A DNA stretch of 64,000 nt from Flavobacterium ginsengisoli (GTDB taxonomy: Bacteria > Bacteroidota > Bacteroidia > Flavobacteriales > Flavobacteriaceae): assembly GCF_029625315.1 (NCBI RefSeq), contig NZ_CP121110.1, positions 797,501 through 861,500 on the forward strand, given 5' to 3'. Below are positions 38,257 through 47,708 of the stretch, piece after piece; positions within the stretch are counted from its first letter, which is position 1, and each line of letters opens with the position of its first letter. The translations under genes and the position numbers were made by a program. The notes under the pieces are model-generated. The model saw only the letters and a program-made list of their open reading frames with translations, searched no databases and was not told the origin of the DNA.

Positions 38257-38301
38257 AACTATTTTTCTAGTTACGCAACTATAAAAATAGTTATTTAACT
38301 A
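38257..38301 (-). promoter_or_regulatory. Candidate BlaI operator: nested AACT/AGTT dyads
   Basis: Just upstream of blaI copy 2 there is a 10-bp perfect inverted repeat, AACTATTTTT (38257-38266) and AAAAATAGTT (38283-38292). Nested inside is TAGTT-ACGC-AACTA, and AGTTATTTAACT (38289-38300) overlaps the right end. Repeated AACT/AGTT half-sites in this place fit a dimeric repressor binding site. Assignment to BlaI is by position only; there is no similar dyad before blaI copy 1. Confidence 0.5.
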
Positions 38302-38398
38302 AAAATTAAGTTTGCTTTCGGTTTTGAGCGCAAAAAGACCATTCAAATTTAATAGTAATAAATTGAATTATAAGGATTTAAAAAGTTAAAAGTTGTTT

Positions 38399-39618
38399 TT
38401 AAGAAATCTTCTCGTTGATTAGAGCATTCTTAATCCAGACGCAGCAGCCAGTTGCAACAACGCCAATACATGCCATGAAAAGCCAGTTGATTTGATAACC
38501 AAATCGGGTAATAATTTCAAACCCAAGTTTAGAACTAATAATATGAGCTAGACTAAAACTCATAGTGTATAGTGCCATGTATCTGCCTTCTTGTCCGCGA
38601 GGTGCACGACTTAAAGCAAAAGCATTAGAAAATGGAAAAGTAAGAACTTCACCAATAGAAATACATACCATACTTACAACCAAAATTCCTGCCCAGAAAT
38701 TAATTAGTAATAAAAAGAAACTACTAGCCATTACAAAAGATCCTACAATAATAATTCTGATTTTTGGAAAAGCTTTTCGTTCTAAGAATCCAACAGTTGG
38801 CATTTCGAGAGTAAAAATCAATAACCCGTTTAAAGTCATTAATAAGCCCGTTTGAAATTCGCTTAGACCAAACTTTTCATTATGATATAAAGGTAGAGTA
38901 GTAAATAGTTGGAAGAAAATCATTGCTGTAATGAAGCTTACAAATAAGAAAACCCAGAAAATTTTATCATGAAAAACAGATTTTATATCTGCAGACACTT
39001 TCTTCTTTATCATCGTGAGTAACTTTTTTCTTTTCTTTTACTAATAAAGCAAAAATAGAAATGGAAACAATACAAGAAGCTCCATCAACCCAGAAAAGGC
39101 CAGAATAACCCATTCCCATAATAATTAAACCTCCAAGAGCTGGTCCTGCGGCAAAACCTAAATTTACAGCAAGACGTACAAGTGTTAGTGCACGAGTACG
39201 GTTTTCTGGTTTTGCATAAGCGCCAAGAGATACAAACATAGCAGGACGAAACATATCTGCAATTGTCATAAGAACAAACATTGCGAAGACAAAGTGACCA
39301 GAAAGTGGTAATAAATTGCACAAAAAACAGAGAGACTCCACTGGTAAATAAACTGAAAATCATGATTTTATAAAAACCAATTTTGTCTGATAATTTGCCT
39401 CCAAGCCAAGAACCCAACATTGATCCTAATCCAAAAGCAACCATAATCCATCCGACTTGATTGTATGTAAAATGAAGATCTTCCTTTAAATATTTAGATA
39501 AAAAAGGAAGAACCATTGTTCCAGCGCGGTTAATAAAAGTGATGATGGCAAGGATCCAAACTTCTCTGGTGAAACCTCGAAAGTTGTTAATGTAATGAGT
39601 TAGTGCAGTTTTAAGCAT
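38399..39618 (-). pseudogene. MFS transporter (two apparent frameshifts)
   Basis: Twelve-helix MFS drug/metabolite exporter-like protein. N-terminal half: INRAGTMVLPFLSKYL, GSMLGSWLGGKLSDKIGFYK; middle: MTIADMFRPAMFVSLGAYAKPENRTRALTLVRLAVNLGFAAGPALGG; C-terminal half from FHDKIFWVFLFVSF. The frame breaks at about 39283-39290 (one extra base between TTFWSLC and FAMFVLM) and at GCAGAC 38991-38996 (one extra base; removal restores EESAADIKSVF). Repaired length is 405 residues, normal for an MFS protein. The substrate is unknown. Confidence 0.8.
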
Positions 39619-39694
39619 TTTATGTGATAAATTATCGTCACAAAGTTAGCAAACTTTGTCTCGTTAAGTGGTTGTTGTTTTGTTACTTTTGAAC

Positions 39695-39702
39695 TATTTT
39701 TG
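39695..39702 (+). promoter_or_regulatory. TAnnTTTG promoter box for the DUF1684 gene
   Basis: TATTTTTG, 15 bases before the ATG at 39718, with TTG 17 bases upstream of it. It supports 39718 over the earlier in-frame start at 39700, which lies inside the box. Confidence 0.6.
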
Positions 39703-39717
39703 CAGAAAATTTCTAAG

Positions 39718-40317
39718 ATGAAAACTATAAACGCCCTAGCTTTATTGTTGGTATTTAATTTTGGCTTTGCCCAAAAAAAGTTCAATAAAGCCGATGCTCA
39801 AAAATTCCAAAAGAAAATCAATGCAGAATATGCTGATCCTAAGACGAGTCCGTTGATGGCTGAAGATTTAAAAACTTTTAAAAGCTTAGATTTTTTTCCA
39901 ATTTCTGAAACTTATTTTGTGAATGCTACTTTAGTAAAAGCAAAAGGCGGAAAAGTTTTTGAAATGAAAACTTCTGGAACGCGTACTCCTAAATATATCA
40001 AATACGGAACTTTAAACTTTAAGATAAACGGAAAAGCTTTTCAGCTTGCAGTTTATCAGAGTTTAGAACTTTTGGTTCAGGAGCAATATAAAAACCATCT
40101 TTTTTTGCCTTTTTCAGATTTAACAAGCGGGAAACAAAGTTATATTGGCGGTCGTTATATCGACTTAGAAGTTCCAAAAGGAAATACGATAGCAATCGAT
40201 TTTAATCAAGCTTATAATCCGTATTGCGCTTATAATTATAAATATTCTTGTCCGCTTGTACCGCAGGAAAATGATTTAAAAATCGAAATTAAAGCAGGTG
40301 TAAAAGCTTTTCATTAA
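39718..40317 (+). CDS. Secreted DUF1684 protein
   Basis: A 199-residue protein with signal peptide (ALALLLVFNFGFAQ) and a DUF1684 domain: YADPKTSPLMAEDLKTF, FPISETYFVNATLV, YGTLNFKINGK, PFSDLTSGKQSYIGGRYIDLE and the end FNQAYNPYCAYNYKYSCPLVPQEN. The family is common in Bacteroidota and of unknown function; conserved Tyr and Cys residues in the last motif are typical. The stop overlaps the ATG of the next gene (TAATG), so the two are translationally coupled. Confidence 0.82.
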   Translation: MKTINALALLLVFNFGFAQKKFNKADAQKFQKKINAEYADPKTSPLMAEDLKTFKSLDFFPISETYFVNATLVKAKGGKVFEMKTSGTRTPKYIKYGTLNFKINGKAFQLAVYQSLELLVQEQYKNHLFLPFSDLTSGKQSYIGGRYIDLEVPKGNTIAIDFNQAYNPYCAYNYKYSCPLVPQENDLKIEIKAGVKAFH

Positions 40318-40964
40318 TGGAATATTTTAATTTTCATACTCATCAATTTACCAATCAATCTAACGTTTTAGAACTGGTTAATCAGTATCCAAAAGATTTT
40401 GATGCTGAAATTCCATTTTATTCTATTGGAATTCATCCTTGGTATATTGACGAAAGTCGAATTGATGAAGATTTGAAAATTATAGAAGCAAAATTACAAA
40501 CTCAAAATTGCTTGGCAATTGGCGAATGTGGTTTAGACAAAAAAATTGAGGTTCCTTTTGATTTACAAGTTTCAGTTTTTGAGAAACAGTTAGAATTAGC
40601 AGAAAAATACAGAAAACCAGTTGTTATTCATTGTGTTGCGACTTTATCAGGAAGTAATGGCTATCAAGAAAAAAGGAAAGTGACAGTTCCGTTGATTATT
40701 CATGGTTTCTCAAAGAATAATCAATTGGCAGAACAATTAATTGTCGCCGATTTTTTTCTTTCATTTGGAAAGTATTTGTTAAAGAATCCAGATTTGAAAT
40801 CGGTTTTTCAAAACGTTCCAAACGATCGTTTTTTCTTAGAAACGGATACTATTGAAGAATCGATTCAGCAAGTATACGAATTGGCTTCTGAGTATAAAGA
40901 GTTAAATTTAATAGAATTAGAAGAAGTTATTTCAAGTAATTATAGAAAGATATTTAAACAATAA
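40317..40964 (+). CDS. TatD-family metal-dependent hydrolase (hidden frame slip)
   Basis: A 215-residue TatD-like amidohydrolase/DNase: metal motif FHTHQF at the N-terminus, SIGIHPW, GECGLDKK, VVIHCV, IIHGF and LETDT, in family order. It is shorter than E. coli TatD, as Bacteroidota versions often are. Residues 108-121 (ATLSGSNGYQEKR) do not look like the family; the adjacent frame over 40642-40680 reads LYQEVMAIKKKGK, the expected helix. So a one-base gain near GCGAC (40638-40644), where GCAGC is expected, is compensated by a one-base loss near the A-runs at 40669-40679. The frame stays open, hiding the error. Confidence 0.85.
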   Translation: MEYFNFHTHQFTNQSNVLELVNQYPKDFDAEIPFYSIGIHPWYIDESRIDEDLKIIEAKLQTQNCLAIGECGLDKKIEVPFDLQVSVFEKQLELAEKYRKPVVIHCVATLSGSNGYQEKRKVTVPLIIHGFSKNNQLAEQLIVADFFLSFGKYLLKNPDLKSVFQNVPNDRFFLETDTIEESIQQVYELASEYKELNLIELEEVISSNYRKIFKQ

Positions 40965-41001
40965 AAAGAATAAAAAGTAAATAGTTTTGTGTTCAAAGTT
41001 T

Positions 41002-41064
41002 GTCACCCTGAGCGAAGTCGAAGGGCATTCCAATTAGAAGGGCTTCGACTTCGCTCAGCCTGAC
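41002..41064. repeat. Extragenic palindrome, GAGCGAAGTCGAAG type
   Basis: Left arm GAGCGAAGTCGAAG (41010-41023) is perfectly repeated inverted as CTTCGACTTCGCTC (41043-41056), extended by imperfect GTCACCCT/AGCCTGAC ends. It is GC-rich against an AT-rich genome and lies between genes. This is a dispersed REP-like palindrome of a kind seen in many bacteria, including Bacteroidota. Confidence 0.8.
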
Positions 41065-41128
41065 AACGGGGGAAAAACTTGAAACATTAAACTTGAAACA
41101 AAAAATAAAAATCAACAAAAAAGAATAT

Positions 41129-41843
41129 ATGGCAGAATGGACAGAAAGAGCTGAGCTTTTGTTTACTAAAGAAGGATTAGAAAATTTACAAAAATCTAAT
41201 GTCTTAGTCGTTGGATTAGGAGGTGTTGGATCTTTTGCAAGCAGAATTTTTAGCAAGGGCAGGTGTAGGAAATATGACAATTGTAGATGGAGACGTTGTA
41301 GATATTACTAATATCAATCGTCAATTGCCAGCTTTGCATTCAACAGTTGGTCAGCCAAAAATTAAAATTGTAGGTGATCGTTTAATGGATATTAATCCAG
41401 AATTAAATCTAACTCGTGTTCAAGAATTTCTTTCTCCAGAACGCGCTTTTGAGATTGTTTCTCCAGAATTTGATTATGTTTTGGACTGTATTGACAGCAT
41501 TACTCCAAAATTAAATCTAATTATTGCTTCAAAGCGCAAAAGAGTAAAAATCATTAGCAGCATGGGGGCTGGCGGAAAAATGTTGGCTTCTAAAGTAAAA
41601 GTAGCTGATATTTCAAAAACTATAAATTGCTATTTTTCTAAAACAATCCGTAAGCGTTTAAAAGAAGTAAAAATTAACAAACTTAAAGTAGTTTTCTCTT
41701 CTGAAATTCAAGACGATAAGAGCTTAAAACTAACAGACGGGAAAAACTTCAAAAAATCATTCTACGGAACAAACAGCTATATGCCTGGATTATTTGGTTT
41801 ACACGCTGCAGAAACAGTGATTAGATATTTGCTTAAAAAATAA
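41129..41843 (+). pseudogene. tcdA: tRNA threonylcarbamoyladenosine dehydratase TcdA (apparent frameshift)
   Basis: E1/ThiF-like enzyme (CsdL/TcdA) that cyclises N6-threonylcarbamoyladenosine in tRNA using ATP. MAEWTERAELLFTKEGLE, the adenylation loop VLVVGLGGVGSFA, then IVDGDVVDITNINRQ, DCIDSITPKLNLI and the C-terminal YGTNSYMPGLFGLHAAE are all family hallmarks. The first frame ends in SRIFSKGRC; the second opens in AEFLARAGVG. Deleting one base from GCAAGC at 41237-41242 restores SFAAEFLARAGVG and a 237-residue protein. I start at the ATG at 41129, where family similarity begins. Confidence 0.87.
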
Positions 41844-41853
41844 GGTTCTAAGA

Positions 41854-42004
41854 TACTAAGATTCTAAGGTGCTAAGTTTTTTGTGGCTGGTAGAGTGAAT
41901 CTTAATTTTTTAGATCTTATAAATAGAACTTAAAGCAAGCTTTGTCAAAGTTTTAAACTTTGACAAAGTTAAATACAAAAGAGAGAAACCTTAGAATCTT
42001 AGTA
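41854..42004. repeat. Nested extragenic palindromes before the HAD gene
   Basis: Outer arms TACTAAGATTCTAAGG (41854-41869) and CCTTAGAATCTTAGTA (41989-42004) are perfect 16-bp inverted repeats. An inner perfect pair CTTTGTCAAAGTTT / AAACTTTGACAAAG occupies 41940-41968. A near copy of the outer left arm and its flank recurs at 58229-58269. The arrangement resembles a mobile palindromic unit inserted between tcdA and the HAD gene. Confidence 0.8.
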
Positions 42005-42031
42005 TCTCAGAATCTCAGAAACTTAAAAAAA

Positions 42032-42694
42032 ATGATTAAAACAGTAATTTTTGATATGGATGGCGTAATTGTTGATACAGAGCCTGTTCATCGTTATGCC
42101 TATTATTTACAATTTTCAGAATTGAATATCGAAGTTCCTGAAGAGATGTATACCACATTTACAGGATTTTCTACTAGAAACACATTTCAAACTTTAAAAA
42201 GTTATTTTCCAAGTGTAGAGCAGGAGGTGGAAGATTTAATTCAGAGAAAAAGAACCATTTTTAATGATGCTTTTGATACTAAGGAAGATTTGCATCTTTT
42301 GGATGGTGTTGAAGATCTAATTAAAGACTTGTATAACAACGGAATGCAGTTAATTTTAGCTTCTTCGGCTTCAAAAGTAACAATTGATCGTGTTTTTACA
42401 AGATTCAATTTACATCAGTACTTTACACATATTGTAAGTGGAGAAGATTTTCCTCAGTCAAAACCAAATCCGGCGATCTTTATTCATGCAGCTTCACTTT
42501 CTGTTGCGCCAAAAGAAGAATGTATCATTATTGAAGACAGTACCAATGGCATAAAAGCGGCAAAAGGCGCAGGAATTTACTGTATAGGATATAAGAGCGA
42601 GCATTCGCATCTTCAAGATTTGTCTGAAGCTGATTTAGTTATCGAACATTTTAATGAACTAAATGCTGAAAAAATATCACAGCTAAAGGGTTGA
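42032..42694 (+). CDS. HAD-superfamily phosphatase, beta-phosphoglucomutase-like
   Basis: A 220-residue HAD hydrolase of the subfamily IA type: motif I VIFDMDGVIVDTEP at residues 5-18 (nucleophile Asp), motif II ILASSAS, motif III lysine in QSKPNPAIF and motif IV IIEDSTNGIKAAKGAG. The cap helices and the DTEP variant resemble beta-phosphoglucomutases and sugar phosphatases; the exact substrate is open. The frame extends upstream through the repeat, so the ATG at 42032 directly before motif I is chosen. Confidence 0.85.
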   Translation: MIKTVIFDMDGVIVDTEPVHRYAYYLQFSELNIEVPEEMYTTFTGFSTRNTFQTLKSYFPSVEQEVEDLIQRKRTIFNDAFDTKEDLHLLDGVEDLIKDLYNNGMQLILASSASKVTIDRVFTRFNLHQYFTHIVSGEDFPQSKPNPAIFIHAASLSVAPKEECIIIEDSTNGIKAAKGAGIYCIGYKSEHSHLQDLSEADLVIEHFNELNAEKISQLKG

Positions 42695-42712
42695 ATTATA
42701 GAAAATTTAACA

Positions 42713-42741
42713 TTTGTTCCCTGATTGAATTTGTAAATTTG
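42713..42741 (+). promoter_or_regulatory. Promoter of the DUF2911 gene (TTTG-N17-TAnnTTTG)
   Basis: TTTG at 42713-42716, a 17-base spacer, and TAAATTTG at 42734-42741, 22 bases before the ATG. One of the clearest promoters in the window. Confidence 0.7.
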
Positions 42742-42763
42742 AATAAAAATAAAACTTAAAATA

Positions 42764-43606
42764 ATGAAGAAACTACTTATTGCTTTAGCCCTGATCTTAG
42801 CACCATTAGCATCAGAAGCACAAGTAAAAACGCCACAGGCAAGTCCAAAAGGATATATCAAGCAAACTGTTGGTTTAACCGATGTTGAAGTTACCTATTC
42901 AAGACCTGGAGCAAGAGGAAGAGCTGTGTTCGGAAATCTAGTTCCTTTTGGAAAATTATGGAGAACTGGAGCTAACGAAAATACAATCATCAACTTTAGC
43001 GATGATGTAGTAATTGACGGAAAAACGCTAAAGAAAGGAAAATATGCAATTTATACAGTTCCAAGAATTGAAAGCTGGGATATCATTTTTTACCTTTCTA
43101 CAGACAACTGGGGATTACCAGAAAACTGGAGCGATGCTTATGTAGCTTTAAAAACTACTGTAAAAGAAGATGCACTTCCAACTCCTGTTGAAACTTTTAC
43201 AATTGGCATTAACGGTTTAGATCCTAATTTTGGATATTTGGATATTTCTTGGGAAAACTCTCATGTAGCTTTAAAATTTGAAGTTCCAACAGCTAAAATT
43301 GCTGTAGCTAGTATTGATAAAGCTTTAGCTGGTCCAACGTGGAATGATTATTTCAATGCTTCTCAATATTTATTTCAATCAAACGGAAATATTGAAACGG
43401 CTAGAACTTATGTAGATAAAGCTCTTGATATGAGTTCAGATAAACCATATTATGTTTCAAGATTGAAATCGTTGATTCAAGCAAAACAAGGCGACAAAAA
43501 AGGAGCAATTGAAACTGCAAAAGCTTCTTTAGCATCTGCAGAAGCTGCAAACAACGCTGATTATGTGAAATTGAACAAAGATAGTATCGCTGAATGGAGC
43601 AGATAA
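42764..43606 (+). CDS. Secreted DUF2911 protein
   Basis: A 280-residue protein: signal peptide ALALILAPLASEAQ, then a DUF2911 domain (VEVTYSRPGARGRAVFG, PFGKLWRTGANENT, KKGKYAIYTVPR) of about 150 residues, and a C-terminal helical segment with a TPR-like pattern (IETARTYVDKALDMS, KGAIETAKASLASAEAAN). The family is widespread in Bacteroidota without known function. It has its own promoter and terminator. Confidence 0.85.
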   Translation: MKKLLIALALILAPLASEAQVKTPQASPKGYIKQTVGLTDVEVTYSRPGARGRAVFGNLVPFGKLWRTGANENTIINFSDDVVIDGKTLKKGKYAIYTVPRIESWDIIFYLSTDNWGLPENWSDAYVALKTTVKEDALPTPVETFTIGINGLDPNFGYLDISWENSHVALKFEVPTAKIAVASIDKALAGPTWNDYFNASQYLFQSNGNIETARTYVDKALDMSSDKPYYVSRLKSLIQAKQGDKKGAIETAKASLASAEAANNADYVKLNKDSIAEWSR

Positions 43607-43636
43607 GACTTTAAGTCTCATTTTATAAAATTTAAA

Positions 43637-43671
43637 AAATTCCAAAGCTTTCGGGTTTTGGAATTTTTTTT
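43637..43671 (+). terminator. Terminator after the DUF2911 gene
   Basis: AAATTCCAAA-GC...GG-TTTTGGAATTT, a 10-bp stem with T8, 30 bases after the stop. Confidence 0.85.
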
Positions 43672-43679
43672 GTTTTTTC

Positions 43680-43794
43680 TTACCGCAAAGAGCGCAAGGT
43701 TTTTCGATTTGCTTGTTCTTTAACGCAAAGTTCGCAAAGCTATAGTAAATAAACTTTGCGAACTTTGCGTAATCTTTTGCGTTCTTTGCGGTAA
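43680..43794. repeat. Large double extragenic palindrome, GCAAAG type
   Basis: Outer arms TTACCGCAAAGAGCGCAA (43680-43697) and TTGCGTTCTTTGCGGTAA (43777-43794) pair with one mismatch. Inner arms ACGCAAAGTTCGCAAAG (43723-43739) and CTTTGCGAACTTTGCGT (43754-43770) pair perfectly over 17 bp. It fills the gap between converging genes. Repeats built on CGCAAAG are common in Flavobacterium intergenic DNA. Confidence 0.85.
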
Positions 43795-43801
43795 AATAAT
43801 T

Positions 43802-44428
43802 TTAATTTAAACTAGGTGGTTCAGGAATTTTCACTGTTTTTTTAATTTTCTTTATTAAAAGATAAAAGGTAATTCCTCCAAGAATAATTAACAAAGCGAT
43901 CTGAAGCTGGCCAAGTATATTATTTCTATTGTACATTGCATTTGCAGTGGCAAGTTTTGCTTTTCCTTCTTCAATCTGAATTTGCGATAGAGATTCAAGT
44001 GTTTTTAAAGCTTCGGCACTAGAGTTGGCTATTCTATCCCAATTTTTGCTTTCTACCTGCTTGTTTATTTCTTTACAGGAAAGTAAAAAAGCATCAAAAT
44101 ATTGTTTTTCTTTATTGGTTAAAACCGTTTTAGCGTACAGATCATCAATTGTGTGAATAATATTTAGCGTATGAATGATTTCATCTTTTTTAATATTATC
44201 ACTTAGGTTCAATTTTTCGGCTTCAGCTTTTATAAAATGAAGTTCTTTAGAATATTGAAAAATGTAATGCGCTACTACCAATCGGTCCTTATAAATCGCA
44301 TTAATATTATCGTTTACGTTTTTGGAATTTAGTAAAGTATTAAAATTTCCAAGTAAAATAATCAGCATTACGATTAATAGAATAAAAGCGACTTTGGTTT
44401 TGTTGCTGTATTTTTTTGAATCTCTCAT
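43802..44428 (-). CDS. Membrane protein with four-helix-bundle sensor-like domain
   Basis: A 208-residue protein with an N-terminal transmembrane helix (VAFILLIVMLIILLGNFNTLL), an all-helical extracytoplasmic domain of about 130 residues and a second membrane helix (ILGQLQIALLIILGGITFYLLI), then a short cytoplasmic KKIKKTVKIPEPP tail. The layout and VNDNINAIYKDRLVVAHYIFQ match the four-helix-bundle domain of methyl-accepting chemotaxis proteins, but no HAMP, kinase or signalling domain follows. It may be a ligand-binding remnant or a stand-alone accessory sensor. Confidence 0.72.
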   Translation of the reverse strand: MRDSKKYSNKTKVAFILLIVMLIILLGNFNTLLNSKNVNDNINAIYKDRLVVAHYIFQYSKELHFIKAEAEKLNLSDNIKKDEIIHTLNIIHTIDDLYAKTVLTNKEKQYFDAFLLSCKEINKQVESKNWDRIANSSAEALKTLESLSQIQIEEGKAKLATANAMYNRNNILGQLQIALLIILGGITFYLLIKKIKKTVKIPEPPSLN

Positions 44429-44631
44429 AATGACGATTTTTAGGAGTTAAAATAGCATTCTTGCGATAGACTAAAATAGTGTTTTTTACTTAAAATAATG
44501 GAAAATCCGATCGCAATCTAAGTTTTCAGGATGTTGTTCACTGCATCTTTTGTTTTTCCTACAGTTATCTGATGTTGCTTTTATCGAGGCTAGGTTATGA
44601 CGTTTTTTAATAGACGAAAAGGAATCTATTT

Positions 44632-45945
44632 TTAAAACTTATAGAATTTAATTTGTTTTCCATTTGCTTCAAAAATTAGCTCGTTTTTAAGCTGAAAATC
44701 AAACTTGTTTCCTTCCCATATATTTTCAAACTTATTTTTTGATGTTGGTTCAAGAAGAAAAAGTGACTGATTATTGAAATTTGCATATAACCTTTTATTA
44801 TTAAGTGAAATAGTAATAACTTCCTGATTTTCGTGGTTTTTGTAAATACCAGTTATCATTTCTAAATCTTCCTTAACGGGTTCGTAAGCTTCAAAGTTGA
44901 TTGTATAAGGTTTGTTGAAGTAGTTGCTTAATGCAAGCAATTAAAATCTTTTTCTTATCATATATTGCACCGTTTGTAACTATAGCAATAGCTAATTTTT
45001 CATTTGGAAAATAGGATAGGAGCGAACTAAAACTATCTATTTGGCCACGATGAACAAAACCATTTTTGTTATAAAAAGGAAGTGCAAAAATTCCCATTCC
45101 ATATTTGTCTTGAATCTGAGTCATCATTTTTAAACTCTCAGAACTAATAATTTTTCCTTGAAAAAGCTTTTCAATAAAAAAAGTCAAATCTGATGGAGTT
45201 GAAACAATTGCGCCTGCTCCTAAAGGAACTGACATATCTCCTTCAGAATCTTTTTCCCATTTATCAGAGAAATAGTAAGAGTAACACTCATTATTCTGAA
45301 TACTAATTTTGCCACCAAAGTAGGTGTTTTTTAGTTTTAAAGGTTTTATTATTTGTTCTTGTAATAGTTCTGAATACGTTTTTTTATACGTTTTTTCGAG
45401 AATTAAAGTCAGCAGATAATAATTAGAATTGCTATAATCTGCTTTAGAATCAGGTTCAAAATCACTTGGAAATTTACTTATAATAGAGATCATTTCTTCT
45501 TGTGACTTTGCTTCGGTGTATCCATTGGCAAATTCGTCGGTCGCTAAAAGTTCATGAATTCCACTTCTGTGATTTAGTAAATTGCCGATGGTAATTTTTT
45601 GCGAATTTACAATTGTTGGAAAAAACGAATTAATAGTCTGGTCAAGACTAATTTTTTTAATTCGACAGCTTTTAATACCAAAGCTGAAGTGAAAATTTTG
45701 GTTGTAGAACCAATACGAAATTTAGTATTCGCAGATAAAGATATGTTGTTAGCTATGTCTGCCTTCCCAATAGAATTGGAATAAATCTGATTTCCATTTT
45801 TAGAAATGGAAATGCTTCCCATAAATAGGTTTTTATCGTTTAAAGCTTTGAATAGGCTGTCAAGTTTTGCATTATTAAGTTTTTGCGACTGAACAATTGA
45901 TACTGTAATTGCAAAAGCAAAAACAAGGCAAAATTTAATTTTCAT
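44632..45945 (-). pseudogene. Secreted serine hydrolase, beta-lactamase class C fold (two apparent frameshifts)
   Basis: Third class C beta-lactamase-fold hydrolase in the window. Signal peptide ending IVQSQ, SxxK as GSTTKIFTS, YxN as YSNSNYY and HRG near the C-terminal active-site strand, followed by a DUF3471-like beta domain (ITGIYKNHENQEV ... LIFEANGKQIKFYKF). Breaks: the A7 run 45652-45658 is one A short (restores LKKISLDQTINSFFP), and GCAAGC at 44933-44938 has one base extra (restores LIAALSNYFNK). Repaired length is 437. Likely periplasmic; substrate unknown. The 203 bases between this gene and 44428 hold no gene that I can see. Confidence 0.8.
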
Positions 45946-45982
45946 TTTTCTCTATCAATTTAGAATTGAAAGATAGATTATT

Positions 45983-47705
45983 TTAATATTCGATAGTGTT
46001 ATTTATTTCTTCTTTTTTAAAAAATAAAAACTGAATTAAAAGCGCCAACACAATCGTTAAAATAGCTCCAATAAAATTTAGCCATAAATAACCCAGTTTT
46101 TCTTGTCTGTAAATCATAAAATAATAGATTACAAAAATGGTAAGCTGACTTATAATTGCACTAATAAACATTGATTTTGCTTGAACTCGTTTAGTATAAA
46201 AAGCTACAAGAAATATTCCTAAAACGGTTCCGTAAAATATGGAACCAATAATATTTACAAGCTGAATTAAATTTTCAAACAATGTTCCAACGCAAGCAAA
46301 AAGTATTGCTACAACTCCCCAGAAAAGCGTAAAAAACTTAGTAACGTTCAAATAATGTTTCTCTGATTTTTCTTCTTTCTGATTTCGCTTATAAATATCA
46401 ATCGCTGTTGTAGAAGCCAAAGCCGTCAATCCAGAAGCTGTAGAAGACATTGCCGCTGAAAGAATAACGGCCAGCAACAATCCGATTAGGCCTTTTGGTA
46501 GATAGTGCAGAATAAAGTGAAAAAATACATAATCTTTATCATTTGTTTCTGAATTGCTATCGGCTCTTGAGATTATTTCTTTGGCTTTATCGCGAAGATC
46601 TTTTTCTTTGTTTGATAAAGCAACCAATTCTTTACGCAAAATAGGATTATCGTAATCTTGATTTAACTGATCGATATATAATAAATTTATAACTTTTTTA
46701 TCTTCAGAAAGCTTAACTAGCTTTTCTTCCAAAACATGATATTCTTGCTTGTAAACAGACTTCTCAATAGCTATTTTATTATTTGGATTAAAATTTAATG
46801 GAACTGGGTTGAATTGGAAAAATACAAAAACCATAACTCCCGTTAAGAGAATGAAGAACTGCATTGGAACTTTTAGAAGTCCGTTCATAATTAATCCCAT
46901 TTGGCTTTCGCGAACTGATTTTCCAGATAAATAACGTCCCACTTGCGATTGGTCTGTACCAAAATAGGCAAGAGCTAGAAAGAAACCTCCTGTAATACCG
47001 CTCCAAAAAGTATATTTTTCTTCAGGATCAAAAGAGAAATCAACGATATTCATTTTGTCATTGGCACCGGCAATATGCATTGCGCTATTAAAAGTCATAT
47101 CGTTTGGCAAGTAATGCAGAATCAAGAAAAATGTGATAAACATTCCAGACATGATTACAAACATCTGCTGTTTTTGCGTAACGTTTACTGCTTTTGTTCC
47201 TCCAGAAAAAGTATAAATAATTACCAACACCCCAATAATGATATTCATTACAGTCAAATTCCAACCTAAAAGAGCCGATAAAATAATCGCCGGAGCATAA
47301 ATGGTCAAACCAGTTCCTAAACCTCTTTGCACTAAAAATAAGATAGCAAGCAAGAGAACGTGTTTTGACATCAAATCTTTTTTCTAGAAATTCATAAGCG
47401 GTAAAAACTTTGCTTTTATGATATAATGGAATAAAGGTCAAACAAATGACAATCATCGCAATTGGCAAACCAAAATAGAATTGCACAAAACCCATTCCGT
47501 CATGATAGGCTTGTCCAGGCGTAGATAAAAACGTAATTGCACTTGCCTGTGTTGCCATTACAGAAAGTCCGACAGTATACCAAGGCGTTTCATTATTTCC
47601 TAGAATGAAATCTTCTACGTTTTTACTGCCTCGGGTTTTCCAAGAGCCATATCCAACAATAAATAATAATGTTACAATAAGTACGATCCAGTCAAATAGC
47701 CGCAT
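45983..47705 (-). pseudogene. Sodium:solute symporter, SSS family (apparent frameshift)
   Basis: SSS-family (SLC5-like) permease of about 14 helices: DWIVLIVTLLFIVGYGSW, SVMATQASAITFLSTPG (the sodium-site helix), QRGLGTGLTIYAPAIILS, YFGTDQSQVGRYLSG and SAAMSSTASGLTALASTTAIDIY. A long charged insert (about residues 330-410) sits between helices. Deleting one base from GCAAGC at 47346-47351 restores TRSLAAILFLVQRGLG and a 573-residue protein. It is translated after a 35-residue membrane peptide and the PIG-L gene, so it may import a sugar or derivative produced by that deacetylase. Confidence 0.85.
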
Positions 47706-47708
47706 AGG

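Noticed and set aside
43680..43794. CRISPR array
   Set aside because: The repeats are inverted, not direct, with no unique spacers of even size; it is a palindromic extragenic unit.
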